A DNA stretch of 64,000 nt from Nocardioides sp. InS609-2 (GCF_023208195.1 NZ_CP060034.1:4402001-4466000), one strand, 5' to 3'; counted from the first letter of the stretch, positions 43,551 through 52,618 are shown. The notes: generated from the letters alone by a model not told the origin. Translations and numbers: made by a program.

Positions 43551-45268
43551 GCGAGCTCCACCTGATTCTCTCCGCGCAACAGCTCCTCGTCGGCCCGGAC
43601 GACCCAGGTCGCGAAGCTCTCGCCGTCTGCGCGATCGGTGAGGAAGGCGTGGACGACGTTGGTGACGAAGTCGTCGAGGCCGACGCTGGTCACCTTGTGG
43701 GCGCGCAGCTTGCGGCCGAAGTTCGAGCCGAGGCCGAGCGCACCACCGAGGTGCACCTGGAAGCCCTCGACCTGGTTGCCACCGCCGTCGAGCACGAGCT
43801 GGCCCTTGAGCCCGAAGTCGGCGACCTGGGTGCGGGCGCAGGCGTTGGGGCAGCCGTTGACGTTGACAGTGATCGGCACGTCGAGGTCGGGGAACCGCTT
43901 CTCGAGCTCGGTGACCAGGGCCGCTGCACGGTTCTTGGTGTCGACGATCGCCAGCTTGCAGAACTCGATGCCCGTGCAGGCCATCGTGTTGCGGCGCCAG
44001 TTGGACGGCTTCGCGGTGAGGCCCACCTTCTCGAGGTCGGCGGTGAAGGCGTCGACCACGTCGGCCTCGAGCCCGATCACGACGAGCTTCTGGTACGCCG
44101 TCAGCCGGGCGCCGCGGGCGCCGTACTGGTCGACGAGGTCGGCAAGACCGGTCAGCGTGCTGCCGTCGATGCGGCCGACGACCGGGGCGGCGCCGACGTA
44201 GAAGCGGCCGTCCTTCTGCTCGTGCACGCCGATGTGGTCACCCTGGCGCTCGGGAGCGACGGGAGAGGGGCAGTCGACCAGGCCGCGGTGGAGGTACTCA
44301 GTCTCGAGGATCTCGCGGAACTTCTCCTTGCCCCAGTCGGCCACCAGGAACTTCAGCCGGGCCTTGGAGCGGAGCCGGCGGTAGCCGTAGTCGCGGAAGA
44401 TGCCGGCCACGCCCTCCCAGACGTCGGCGACCTCGTCGAGAGGGATCCACACACCGAGCTTCTGCGCGAGCATCGGGTTGGTGGACAGGCCACCCCCGAC
44501 CCACAGGTCGAAGCCGGGGCCGTGCTCGGGGTGCACCGTGCCGACGAACGAGATGTCGTTGACCTCGGGCGCAACGTCGTGGCTCGGGTGGCCGGTCAGC
44601 GCGGTCTTGAACTTGCGCGGCAGGTTGGAGAACTCCGGGTTGCCGATGGCGCGGCGCTTGATCTCGGCCAATGCCTCGGAGCCGTCGATGATCTCGTCCT
44701 TGGCGATGCCGGCCACCGGGGAGCCGAGGAAGGGCCGCGGCGAGTCGCCGCAGGCCTCGACCGTCGTCAGGCCAGCGCCCTCGAGGCGATCCCAGATCGC
44801 GGGGACGTCCTCGACGCGGATCCAGTGGTACTGGATGTTGTTCCGGTCGGTGATGTCGGCGGTGTTGCGGGCGTACGCGGTCGACGTCTCGCCGAGCGCA
44901 CGCAGGGCGTCGGCGTCGAGGATCTGGCCGTCGGTGCGCACGCGCATCATGAAGTAGCGGTCGTCGAGCTCCTCTTCCTCGAGCGTGGCGGTCTTGCCAC
45001 CGTCGAAGCCCGGGGCGCGTTGGGTGTAGAGGCCCATCCAGCGGAAGCGGCCGCGCAGGTCGGCCGGGTCGATGGAGTCGAAGCCGCGCTTGGAGTAGAC
45101 GTTCTCGATGCGGGCCCGGACGTTGAGCGGGTCGTCGTCCTTCTTGGACTGCTCGTTCTTGTTGAGCGGCTCGCGGTAGCCCAGGGCCCACTGCCCCTCG
45201 CCGCGCTTGGGACGCGGGCGGGCGGTGCGGGCACCGGTGGGTGCGGGCTGGGAAGTCTGGGTGCTCAC
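43547..45268 (-). CDS. sir: Ferredoxin-type sulfite reductase
   Basis: 573 aa assimilatory sulfite/nitrite reductase. Siroheme-4Fe-4S cysteines are in CTGIEFCKLA and NGCPNACAR. WMGLYTQR and VEACGDSPRPFLGSP contain the Tyr and Cys that are covalently linked in the mycobacterial enzyme. The gene organisation with cysH and a chelatase points to sulfite (to sulfide), not nitrite. GTG 45268 is preceded by AGGA. An N-terminal leader peptide ORF lies 66 nt upstream. Confidence 0.94.
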   Translation of the reverse strand: MSTQTSQPAPTGARTARPRPKRGEGQWALGYREPLNKNEQSKKDDDPLNVRARIENVYSKRGFDSIDPADLRGRFRWMGLYTQRAPGFDGGKTATLEEEELDDRYFMMRVRTDGQILDADALRALGETSTAYARNTADITDRNNIQYHWIRVEDVPAIWDRLEGAGLTTVEACGDSPRPFLGSPVAGIAKDEIIDGSEALAEIKRRAIGNPEFSNLPRKFKTALTGHPSHDVAPEVNDISFVGTVHPEHGPGFDLWVGGGLSTNPMLAQKLGVWIPLDEVADVWEGVAGIFRDYGYRRLRSKARLKFLVADWGKEKFREILETEYLHRGLVDCPSPVAPERQGDHIGVHEQKDGRFYVGAAPVVGRIDGSTLTGLADLVDQYGARGARLTAYQKLVVIGLEADVVDAFTADLEKVGLTAKPSNWRRNTMACTGIEFCKLAIVDTKNRAAALVTELEKRFPDLDVPITVNVNGCPNACARTQVADFGLKGQLVLDGGGNQVEGFQVHLGGALGLGSNFGRKLRAHKVTSVGLDDFVTNVVHAFLTDRADGESFATWVVRADEELLRGENQVELA

Positions 45269-45334
45269 GGGGGAGTCCTGTCGCTGAGGGCCGCGCGCGT
45301 CGTTGGGCGCGGTGGGGTGCAGGGGCGGCGAAGA

Positions 45335-45424
45335 TCAGCGAGGCAAACAGATCATGCTGCGCGTACGCATGAGGTCCACGTGGAGTCGAACCACGAGGTG
45401 CGTGTGCGTCAGTACGGTGATCAT
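45335..45424 (-). CDS. Putative sulfur-responsive leader peptide (29 aa)
   Basis: A 29-codon ORF 66 nt ahead of the sulfite reductase gene encodes RLHVDLMRTRSMIC near its C-terminus. That matches the R-x-HVDL-x-R-x-x-S-x-x-C pattern of short actinobacterial ORFs annotated as putative leader peptides in front of sulfur and cysteine genes. It has one Cys codon (TGT) five codons from the end. Ribosome stalling at Cys would couple sulfur status to operon expression; this is inferred. Several in-frame starts are possible. Confidence 0.7.
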   Translation of the reverse strand: MITVLTHTHLVVRLHVDLMRTRSMICLPR

Positions 45425-45425
45425 G

Positions 45426-45505
45426 TGGTCGAGTCTCAGGGTGCGGACACTCGTTTCACAAGTTGGAATCTCGTGTGGTGAGACGCTGCGCCACATCGTG
45501 AGACG
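45426..45505. promoter_or_regulatory. Repeat-rich promoter region of the sulfur operon
   Basis: GTGAGACG occurs twice on the plus strand (45478-45485 and 45498-45505), 20 bp apart start to start, and an inverted relative GAGTCTCA sits at 45431-45438. TTGTGA on the minus strand nearby may be a -35. Binding by a sulfur regulator is possible but not shown. Confidence 0.3.
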
Positions 45506-45591
45506 GTGACGCTCGAGCCCGCGGTGGAATCCCCGCTCCCTGCGGCCCAGGTCACAGCCCGACCCACCCAGCGGGCGTCGTACGACTTCAC

Positions 45592-45597
45592 TAGGCT
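45592..45597 (+). promoter_or_regulatory. -10 box for leaderless glyA transcript
   Basis: TAGGCT is followed by 7 nt and ATG 45605. GGGGG in the spacer could alternatively act as a ribosome-binding site for an upstream-initiated transcript. Confidence 0.45.
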
Positions 45598-45604
45598 GGG
45601 GGTC

Positions 45605-47041
45605 ATGACGGACGCCCTGATCTCCTCTGCGTACAGCCAGGCCCTCGAGGTCATCGGCAAGGTCGAGCCCCGCATCGCGGAGGCCACCCGACAGGAGCTC
45701 GCCGACCAGCGCTCCTCCCTCAAGCTCATCGCCTCCGAGAACTACGCGTCGCCAGCCGTGCTGCTGACGATGGGCACGTGGTTCTCCGACAAGTACGCCG
45801 AGGGCACGATCGGGCACCGGTTCTACGCCGGCTGCCAGAACGTCGACACTGTGGAGTCGCTGGCCGCCGAGCATGCCCGCGAGCTCTTCGGGGCGCCGTA
45901 CGCGTATGTGCAGCCGCACTCCGGCATCGACGCCAACCTGGTGGCGTTCTGGTCGATCCTGGCAAACCGCGTCGAGACCCCGGCGCTGGCGAGACTGGGC
46001 GCGAAGAACGTCAACGAGCTGAGCGAGGCCGACTGGGAGGAGCTGCGGCACGAGTTCGGCAACCAGCGGCTCCTCGGCATGAGCCTCGACGCAGGCGGTC
46101 ACCTCACGCATGGCTTCCGGCCCAACATCAGCGGCAAGATGTTCCACCAGCAGCAGTACGGCACCGACCCCGAGACGGGGCTGCTCGACTACGACGTCGT
46201 GGCCGCGAAGGCCCGTGAGTTCAAGCCGCTGGTGCTCGTGGCGGGCTACTCCGCCTACCCGCGCCGGGTGAACTTCGCGAAGATGCGCGAGATCGCCGAC
46301 GAGGTCGGCGCGGTGCTGATGGTCGACATGGCGCACTTCGCAGGTCTGGTCGCCGGCAAGGTGTTCACCGGCGAAGAGGACCCCGTGCCCTACGCCCACA
46401 TCACCACGACGACCACGCACAAGTCGCTGCGCGGTCCGCGCGGCGGCATGGTGCTGGCGCAGGAGGAGTTCGCGGCCGACGTCGATCGCGGCTGCCCGAT
46501 GGTGCTGGGCGGGCCGCTCTCGCACGTGATGGCCGCCAAGGCCGTCGCGCTCGCCGAGGCTCGCCAGCCGGAGTTCAAGACCTACGCCCAGGCCGTGGCC
46601 GACAACGCGAAGTCGCTGGCCGACGGGTTCCTCAAGCGCGACGCCAACCTCGTCACCGGCGGCACCGACAACCACATCGTGCTGCTCGACGTGTCGTCCT
46701 ACGGCCTCACCGGTCGGCAGGCCGAGTCGGCGCTGCTCGACGCGGGCGTCGTCACCAACCGCAACTCGGTGCCGGCCGACGCCAACGGCGCCTGGTACAC
46801 CTCCGGCATCCGCCTCGGCACCCCCGCGCTCACCACCCGCGGCTTCGGGCACGACGAGTTCGACCACGTCGCCGAGCTGATCGTCGAGGTGCTGTCGAAC
46901 ACCACGGCCGGCACTACCAAGGCTGGTGGCCCGTCCAAGGCGTCGTACAAGCTGGGTGACGGAGTCGCCGACAAGGTCAAGGATGCCTCGGCCGACATGC
47001 TCGACAAGCACCCGCTCTACCCGGGGCTCGTGCTCAGTTGA
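45605..47041 (+). CDS. glyA: Serine hydroxymethyltransferase
   Basis: 478 aa, longer than the usual 420-430 by insertions in the first half ([24 protein letters not shown]). Catalytic landmarks: [20 protein letters not shown], the PLP-Lys motif [14 protein letters not shown], and [12 protein letters not shown]. It interconverts serine and glycine with tetrahydrofolate. The longer form occurs in several actinobacteria. Start ATG 45605 was chosen from the family N-terminus ([11 protein letters not shown]...) and the -10 box at 45592. Confidence 0.93.
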   Translation: MTDALISSAYSQALEVIGKVEPRIAEATRQELADQRSSLKLIASENYASPAVLLTMGTWFSDKYAEGTIGHRFYAGCQNVDTVESLAAEHARELFGAPYAYVQPHSGIDANLVAFWSILANRVETPALARLGAKNVNELSEADWEELRHEFGNQRLLGMSLDAGGHLTHGFRPNISGKMFHQQQYGTDPETGLLDYDVVAAKAREFKPLVLVAGYSAYPRRVNFAKMREIADEVGAVLMVDMAHFAGLVAGKVFTGEEDPVPYAHITTTTTHKSLRGPRGGMVLAQEEFAADVDRGCPMVLGGPLSHVMAAKAVALAEARQPEFKTYAQAVADNAKSLADGFLKRDANLVTGGTDNHIVLLDVSSYGLTGRQAESALLDAGVVTNRNSVPADANGAWYTSGIRLGTPALTTRGFGHDEFDHVAELIVEVLSNTTAGTTKAGGPSKASYKLGDGVADKVKDASADMLDKHPLYPGLVLS

Positions 47042-47051
47042 GCTGACCACC

Positions 47052-47375
47052 ATGCCGTACGACGAGCAGCTCGCCGACCGGATCCGGCACGCGCTGACTG
47101 GGCAGCCGGCGGTGCGCGAGGTCGCCATGTTCGGCGGCCTGTCGTTCATGGTCGACGACAAGCTGTCCGTCGCTGCCGACTCACACGGCCGGCTGATGGT
47201 GCGCTGTGACCCTGACCGGGTCGACGAGCTGCTGGAGCGTCCCGGTGCGAGCTGGCCGGAGATGCGCGGCAAGCCGATGAGCAGGGGCTGGATCGTCGTC
47301 GACGACTCCGGCACCGGGTCCGACGAGGACCTGGCGTGGTGGATCGGTCGGGCGCTCGACCACCTCACGGCCTGA
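47052..47375 (+). CDS. TfoX N-terminal domain protein
   Basis: 107 aa. Matches the TfoX/Sxy N-terminal fold: YDEQLADRIRHAL, MFGGLSFMVDDKL, VRCDPDRVDELLERPGA, MSRGWIVVDD and a C-terminal LAWWIGRALDHL. There is no TfoX C-terminal domain, so competence regulation is not implied; stand-alone proteins of this type are of unknown role. It follows glyA by 10 bp. Confidence 0.85.
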   Translation: MPYDEQLADRIRHALTGQPAVREVAMFGGLSFMVDDKLSVAADSHGRLMVRCDPDRVDELLERPGASWPEMRGKPMSRGWIVVDDSGTGSDEDLAWWIGRALDHLTA

Positions 47376-47379
47376 GCAG

Positions 47380-47793
47380 CTACACCCAGCGGTACTCCAC
47401 CTCGGGGCGCCCGCTGCCGCCGTACCTCGGGTGACGCTCGGCCTGGCCGGAGTCCGCGAGCTGCCCGAGGTAGCGGCGCGCGGTCACCCGTGACGTGCCG
47501 ACGGCCTCGGCGGCCTCGGTCGCAGACAGTGCGGCGTCGCGGAGGGCGGCGACGACCGCTGCCATCGTCTCGGCGCTCATGCCCTTCGGGAGGTCGGCCC
47601 CGGCGCCGTGGCGCAGGCTGTCGAAGAGCCGGTCGACCTCGTCCTGTCCGACCTCGCCGCCGCCGGCCAGCTGCGCCCGGTAGGCGGCGTACTGCTCGAG
47701 CTTGCCGCGGAAGGTCGCGAACGTGAACGGCTTCAGCAGGTAGAGGACGACGCCCTGGGCGACCGCATGGCGTACGAAGTCGGCGTCGCGGGG
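47380..47793 (-). pseudogene. CitB-family response regulator, 5'-truncated remnant
   Basis: About 137 codons remain, from RDADFVRHAVAQGVVLYLLKPFTFATF (end of the receiver, with the conserved Lys in LLKPF) through a C-terminal helix-turn-helix ATEAAEAVGTSRVTARRYLGQL ending EVEYRWV. The phosphorylated Asp and most of the receiver are missing. The frame opens directly into the out-of-frame remnant of another gene at about 47788-47800. No citrate-type sensor kinase is adjacent. A short product from ATG 47580 (66 aa, HTH only) could still be made. Confidence 0.75.
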
Positions 47794-48067
47794 GGTGTTT
47801 CGGGACTGCCACGCACGGCCGGTCCGGCACGGTCTTGACGTCCCAACCGTGCTGGAGGGCGGCGCTGGTCAGGCACAGCACTCCGGAGGCGCGGTGCGCC
47901 AGGACGACTGCTTCGTCGGCGATCGCCAACGCGTAGCGCCAACGGGCGACGCGCACGACCTCGCCGTCCGCCACTGCCGTCTCGACCGCATCACGAGACG
48001 TCGCCCGCCAGAGCTGCCGACGGCTCGCCACCCCACCGAGATGGCGGAGCTGCTCGGCGACGGACAT
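47794..48067 (-). pseudogene. AbiEi/DUF559-type protein, 3'-truncated remnant
   Basis: About 91 codons from ATG 48067 encode SVAEQLRHLGGVASRRQLWRAT and GVLCLTSAALQHGWDVKTVPDRPCVAVPK, the N-terminus of the actinobacterial AbiEi-like antitoxin-domain/DUF559 proteins. After VAVPKH homology stops at the junction with the response-regulator remnant, and the frame continues only as an antisense-type artefact. The C-terminal nuclease-like part is missing. Confidence 0.7.
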
Positions 48068-48118
48068 GGGGACACTGTGCCCAGATCTCGCCCGTCACGC
48101 GGGACGCTATACACAGGC

Positions 48119-49765
48119 TCAGAGGGTGGGCGTCGTCCGCTCCACGATTGAACGCAGGTCGCCGCCGGACAGCGTGCCGAACGTGCCGCCGTACGACGTG
48201 CCGAGCCGGGTCTCGCAGAATGCGTCGGCGATCTCCGGGGGAGCGAAGCGGACGAGCAGCGAGCCCTGGAGGCAGGCCGCCATCTGGCCGGCCAGCCGCC
48301 GGGCGCCCGCCTCGAGCGACGACACGTCTCCGAGCAGGGTGAGCGCGTCGTCGATCGCCCGGTCGAGCCGGGGGTCGGCGCCGCGGGCGAGTCCGACCTC
48401 GGTGATCCAGGCCGCGAGCGTCTCGGGCTCGCGGGTGATCGCACGGAGTACGTCGAGGGCGTTGACGTTGCCGGAGCCCTCCCAGACCGAGTTGAGCGGC
48501 GACTCGCGGAAGAGCAGCGGCAGCCCGGACTCCTCGACGTAGCCGTTGCCGCCCAGGCACTCGAGCGCCTCGGCCACCATCGCCGGTGTGCGCTTGCAGA
48601 CCCAGAACTTCGCCAGCGGCAGGGCGATCCGGCGCAGGGCGGCCTCGTGCGGGTCATGCTGGTTGTCGACGGCCGCGGCGAGGCGCATCGCGAGGGCGGT
48701 GGCTGCCTCGGACTCGACGGCGAGGTCGGCGATGACGTTCTGCATGAGCGGCTTGTCGGCGAGCAGCCCGCCGAACGCCGAGCGGTGCGCGACGTGCCAC
48801 GACGCCTCGGCGAGCGCCTTGCGCATGAGTGACGCGGAGCCGAGCACGCAGTCGAGCCGGGTCGCCGCGACCATCTCGATGATGGTGCGTACGCCGCGGC
48901 CCTCGTCGCCGAGCCGGCGGGCGAGAGTGCCGTCGAACTCCAGCTCGCTGGACGCGTTGGACCGGTTGCCGAGCTTGTCCTTGAGGCGTACGACGTCGAA
49001 CTGGTTGCGCGTCCCGTCGGGCAGCACCCGCGGCACCACGAAGCAGGTGACGCCGCCGTCGGTCTGGGCCAGCACGAGGAACATGTCGTTCATCGGCGCC
49101 GAGGTGAACCACTTGTGGCCGTGCAGTGTGTAGAGCCCGTCCTCGGCCGTCCGGTGGGCGACCGTGACGTTGGCGCGGACGTCTGAGCCGCCCTGCTTCT
49201 CGGTCATCCCCATGCCAGCCAGCGCGCCGCGCTTCTCCGACGGCATGCGCAGTCCGGGGTCGTAGCTGGTGGACGCCAGCAGCGGAGTCCACTCCTTCGC
49301 CAGTGCGTCGTCGACCCGCAGGGCCGGCACCGCGGCGTACGTCATGGAGATCGGGCAGCCGTGGCCCGGCTCGGTCTGCGACCAGGCGAAGAAGCCGGCC
49401 GCGCGGCGTACGTGTGCATGCGGTGAGTCCGACTCCCACGGTGCGGCCTGCAGCCCGTGGCCGACGCCGCGCTCCATCAACCAGTGCCACGACGGGTGGA
49501 ACTCCACCTCGTCGACGCGGTTGCCGTAGCGGTCGTAGGACTTGAGGGTCGGGTGGAACTCGTTGGCGAGCCTGCCGTGCTCGCGCGCCTCTGCACTGCC
49601 GGCCTCGATGCCGATGGCGTCGAGATCGGCGAGTACGTCGACCGATGCATGCCGCTCGACGGCCTCGGTGAGCGCGCGGTCGGACGTGACGACGTCGTGG
49701 CCCGCGAGCAACGGCACCTGGTTGGTGGAGGCCCGAAGATCGGCTCCTCGGTTTCGGCTGTCCAT
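48119..49765 (-). CDS. aidB: AidB-type acyl-CoA dehydrogenase family protein
   Basis: 548 aa, the length of AidB rather than of ordinary acyl-CoA dehydrogenases (about 390). AidB features are the N-terminal NQVPLLAGHDVVTSDRAL, GMGMTEKQGGSDVRANVT (FAD region), WFTSAPMNDMFLVLAQT and SVWEGSGNVNALDVLRA. AidB proteins bind FAD and DNA and belong to the adaptive response to alkylation, although their enzymatic role is debated. ATG 49765 is 6 nt from TACGGT on the minus strand, and this -10 is shared with the divergent gene. Confidence 0.9.
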   Translation of the reverse strand: MDSRNRGADLRASTNQVPLLAGHDVVTSDRALTEAVERHASVDVLADLDAIGIEAGSAEAREHGRLANEFHPTLKSYDRYGNRVDEVEFHPSWHWLMERGVGHGLQAAPWESDSPHAHVRRAAGFFAWSQTEPGHGCPISMTYAAVPALRVDDALAKEWTPLLASTSYDPGLRMPSEKRGALAGMGMTEKQGGSDVRANVTVAHRTAEDGLYTLHGHKWFTSAPMNDMFLVLAQTDGGVTCFVVPRVLPDGTRNQFDVVRLKDKLGNRSNASSELEFDGTLARRLGDEGRGVRTIIEMVAATRLDCVLGSASLMRKALAEASWHVAHRSAFGGLLADKPLMQNVIADLAVESEAATALAMRLAAAVDNQHDPHEAALRRIALPLAKFWVCKRTPAMVAEALECLGGNGYVEESGLPLLFRESPLNSVWEGSGNVNALDVLRAITREPETLAAWITEVGLARGADPRLDRAIDDALTLLGDVSSLEAGARRLAGQMAACLQGSLLVRFAPPEIADAFCETRLGTSYGGTFGTLSGGDLRSIVERTTPTL

Positions 49766-49782
49766 GTGGATACCGTAGGTCC
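49766..49782. promoter_or_regulatory. 17-bp gap with a -10 box shared by divergent leaderless genes
   Basis: TACCGTA (49771-49777) gives TACCGT plus 6 nt before ATG 49783 on the plus strand, and TACGGT plus 6 nt before ATG 49765 on the minus strand. The two start codons are 17 bp apart, leaving no room for ribosome-binding sites. Confidence 0.5.
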
Positions 49783-50745
49783 ATGCCGACAGCGAGCCAG
49801 CAACATCCTGTGGCTCGCACCGCTCAGTCGACGTTCGAGCGCTTCAAGGAGACCATCTGGCGGCTGATCGTCACCACCGTCGGGTCCTGCTTGCGCTACC
49901 GCGTCACCGGACTTGCTGCCGAGGCGGCGTTCTTTGCAGTGCTGTCGGTGCCACCGCTGGTCTTCGGCCTCGCCGGCGCGGTCGGATTCGTGTTCGACGC
50001 CTTCACCGACGCCCAGGTCGACGACGTACGCCAGGCGGTCCTGGACCTCGCGTCGCGCGCGCTCACCGACGGCGCGGTCAACCGGATCATCGAGCCGACG
50101 ATCAACCAGGTGCTCGACGGCGGGCGGTACGACGTCATCTCGCTCGGCTTCGTGCTGGCCCTCTGGTCGGGCAGCCGGGCCCTCAACGTCTTCGTCGACA
50201 CCATCACGATCATGCACGGACTCGGCGGGCACCGGGGGATCGTGAAGACCCGGGCGCTGTCGTTCGTGCTGTACCTGATGGCCATGGTCACCGGAGGCAT
50301 CACGATCCCGCTGGTGGTGGCCGGGCCCGACCTGATCCGGTCCTGGCTGCCCGAGCGCTTCGACTTCCTGATGTCGTTCTACTGGCCGATCGTGCTCGTG
50401 GTCTGCATCTGCTTCCTCGCCACGCTCTACCACGTGTCCGTGCCGGTGCGGACGAACTGGAGCTTCAACCTGCCCGGCGCGATCTTCTCGCTCGTGGTGT
50501 GGATCCTCGGCTCCTACCTCCTGCGCTGGACCCTCACGGTCACGGCCGCCGAGTCGAAGTCGATCTACGGACCCTTGGCCGCGCCGATCGCCGTACTGCT
50601 GTGGCTCTACATCCTCGCCATCGCCGTACTCATCGGAGCGGCGGTCAACGCTGCCTTCGACACGGTCTTCCCCCAGACCCGTACGGCCAACGCGAGGCGC
50701 GAGCTGATGGCGCGGCTGAGGCGCACGGTCGGCATGAAAGAGTGA
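49783..50745 (+). CDS. YihY/BrkB-family membrane protein
   Basis: 320 aa with six hydrophobic segments. Typical motifs: RYRVTGLAAEAAFFAVLSVPPLVFGLAGAVGF, LWSGSRALNVFVDTITIMHGL, and YGPLAAPIAVLLWLYILAIAVLIGAAVNAAF. The family was once annotated as RNase BN and is now viewed as an inner-membrane protein of uncertain role. It is followed by a K+ channel gene 4 bp downstream, so they form an operon. Confidence 0.87.
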   Translation: MPTASQQHPVARTAQSTFERFKETIWRLIVTTVGSCLRYRVTGLAAEAAFFAVLSVPPLVFGLAGAVGFVFDAFTDAQVDDVRQAVLDLASRALTDGAVNRIIEPTINQVLDGGRYDVISLGFVLALWSGSRALNVFVDTITIMHGLGGHRGIVKTRALSFVLYLMAMVTGGITIPLVVAGPDLIRSWLPERFDFLMSFYWPIVLVVCICFLATLYHVSVPVRTNWSFNLPGAIFSLVVWILGSYLLRWTLTVTAAESKSIYGPLAAPIAVLLWLYILAIAVLIGAAVNAAFDTVFPQTRTANARRELMARLRRTVGMKE

Positions 50746-50749
50746 CCGC

Positions 50750-51853
50750 GTGATCAACTCGTCGCGCCACGAGACGTCCGCGACGCGCGGCAGCAGCATG
50801 GTCGCGTTGCCCGACCGCGTGCGCTCGCCGTGGTGGGTTCTCGGCCGCCGGATGCTGGCGGCGTTGGCGATCCTGGTCGCCACCGTGATGCTGGTCTACT
50901 TCGACAACGGCGGCTACGACGACGGCAACGACTCGACGGGGAAGGTCGACTTCGTCGACTCGATCTACTACTCGACCGTCACCCTGAGCACGACCGGGTA
51001 CGGCGACATCGCGCCGGTCTCGCAGCAGGCCCGGCTCATCAACGCGTTCGTCATCACGCCGTTCCGTATCGGCTTTCTGGTGCTGCTGATCGGCACCACC
51101 CTCGAGGTGCTCGCCTCGCAGGGCCGCGAGATGTTCCGGATTGCCCGGTGGAGGAAGAACATGCGAAAGACCGTCGTCGTCGTCGGCTACGGCACCAAGG
51201 GCCGTTCTGCTGTGGAGACCCTGATCAACAACGGCCAGGACAAGGCCTCCATCGTGATCGTCGACCCGAGCGAGCAGGCGAAGAACGACGCGCACGCCGA
51301 CGGACTGGTGGTGATCGCCGGCGACGCGACACGGCGTGCGGTGCTCCTGCAGGCCGGGGTGTCCGACGCCGACCAGGTCATCATCACCACCGACCGCGAC
51401 GACTCCAACGTGCTCGCCACGCTGACCGTCCGCCAGCTCAACCCGGACGCCTGGATCGTGGTCTCGGTGCGAGAGCACGAGAATGTGGCGCTGATGCGCC
51501 AGTCCGGCGCCAACTCCGTCATCACCTCGTCCGACGCGGTCGGTCGCCTGCTCGGCCTATCGTCGATGTCGCCGGTGCTCGGCTCCGTGATGGAGGACCT
51601 CCTGACGTACGGCGAGGGGCTCGAGGTCGCCGAACGCGACCTGCTCGTCTCCGAGGTGGGCAAGCAGCCCCAGCAGCTGCCTGACCAGGTCATCGCTGTC
51701 GCCCGCGACGAGAAGGTCTACCGCTACTTCGATCCGGTGGTCACCCAGCTCGCCCGCGGCGACCGGCTGATCGTCGTACGCCCGGCCAAGGAACTGCCGT
51801 GGGCGCCGCGCCCCGGCACTCATGGCGAGGACTCGGCGGACGGCGAGGAGTAG
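50750..51853 (+). CDS. TrkA-N (RCK) domain potassium channel
   Basis: 367 aa. Two membrane helices (about 33-55 and 98-120) flank a pore loop with the selectivity filter TLSTTGYGDIAP. The cytoplasmic RCK domain has the Rossmann motif VVVGYGTKGRSAVETLI and later DPSEQAKNDAHADGLVVIAGDATRRAVLLQAGV. A C-terminal RCK_C-like half follows. It should form a gated K+ channel; the ligand is not obvious. GTG 50750 starts 4 bp after the preceding stop; ATG 50798 is an alternative. Confidence 0.9.
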   Translation: MINSSRHETSATRGSSMVALPDRVRSPWWVLGRRMLAALAILVATVMLVYFDNGGYDDGNDSTGKVDFVDSIYYSTVTLSTTGYGDIAPVSQQARLINAFVITPFRIGFLVLLIGTTLEVLASQGREMFRIARWRKNMRKTVVVVGYGTKGRSAVETLINNGQDKASIVIVDPSEQAKNDAHADGLVVIAGDATRRAVLLQAGVSDADQVIITTDRDDSNVLATLTVRQLNPDAWIVVSVREHENVALMRQSGANSVITSSDAVGRLLGLSSMSPVLGSVMEDLLTYGEGLEVAERDLLVSEVGKQPQQLPDQVIAVARDEKVYRYFDPVVTQLARGDRLIVVRPAKELPWAPRPGTHGEDSADGEE

Positions 51854-51951
51854 TCGCCGCCATTCCGTTTTCGCCAATCTTGAGGACTGCCCGCGTGCCC
51901 CGAGCGGAGTAGCGTCGAAAGATCCGCAACACACGGTCAGGACGGAAGGGG

Positions 51952-52569
51952 ATGGTGGACATGTTCGTGCAGGTGATCCAAGGACATGTGTCCGACGCCG
52001 AGCGGGTGCGTGCCCGGCTCGACGCCTGGGCCTCGGAGCTGGCTCCCGGCGCCGCGGGGTGGCTCGGCAGCACGGCGGGGGTGACCGCCGACGGGATGCT
52101 CGTCGCGCTCGCCCGATTCGAGTCGGAGGAGGCAGCCCGGCGCAACAGCGATCGGCCCGAGCAGGGCGCCTGGTGGGAGGAGACGGCATCGCTCTTCACC
52201 GAGGAACCGGCCTTCCACAACAGCACGTCGGTCGACGTGGACACTCCGGGAGACCCGTCGCAGGCAGGCTTCGTGCAGGTGATGCAGGGTCGTGTGAGCA
52301 ACCCGGACCGTGCGCGCGAGCTCATGGCGGACGACTCGACCGACATGCAGGAGCTCAGACCGGACGTGCTCGGCACCATTCAGGTGGCGCACGACGAGGA
52401 CGCCTGGACGATGGCGATCTACTTCAGCTCCGAGGAGGAGGCTCGCGCCGGTGAGCAGAAGGAACCGCCGCCCGAGATGCAGCAGATGATGAAGGAGATG
52501 GACTCGCTGGCGATCGGTGAGACGACGTACTTCGATCTCAAGGATCCCTGGCTTCACGCGCCCAGCTGA
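51952..52569 (+). CDS. Protein with two ABM-like dimeric alpha-beta barrel repeats
   Basis: 205 aa with an internal duplication: FVQVIQGHVSDAERVRARLD (about 5-24) and FVQVMQGRVSNPDRARELM (about 106-124), each followed by an ALARFESEEAAR- or AIYFSSEEEAR-like strand-helix. This resembles the antibiotic-biosynthesis-monooxygenase/Dabb fold. No catalytic residues can be assigned. GGAAGGGG precedes the ATG at 51952; ATG 51961 is also possible. It ends 15 bp before a strong terminator. Confidence 0.75.
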   Translation: MVDMFVQVIQGHVSDAERVRARLDAWASELAPGAAGWLGSTAGVTADGMLVALARFESEEAARRNSDRPEQGAWWEETASLFTEEPAFHNSTSVDVDTPGDPSQAGFVQVMQGRVSNPDRARELMADDSTDMQELRPDVLGTIQVAHDEDAWTMAIYFSSEEEARAGEQKEPPPEMQQMMKEMDSLAIGETTYFDLKDPWLHAPS

Positions 52570-52584
52570 TTGTCAGGAATGAGC

Positions 52585-52612
52585 AACGCCCAGGTCGTCA
52601 GACCTGGGCGTT
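52585..52612. terminator. Hairpin terminator at the core-island boundary
   Basis: A perfect 12-bp stem (52585-52596 and 52601-52612) with a GTCA loop follows the ABM-like gene. It ends 7 nt before the partial tRNA-Val copy at 52619. Confidence 0.8.
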
Positions 52613-52618
52613 CATCGT

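Noticed and set aside
45425..45604. A glycine, SAM or THF riboswitch ahead of glyA
   Set aside because: The likely -10 is 7 nt before the ATG, leaving no leader RNA, and no riboswitch core motif was recognised.
43151..48067. Very long frames opposite sir/cysH (776 codons) and opposite glyA (910 codons)
   Set aside because: Antisense shadows. Only the first 91 codons of the latter (AbiEi-like) and its last 29 codons (leader peptide) carry independent signals and are annotated separately.
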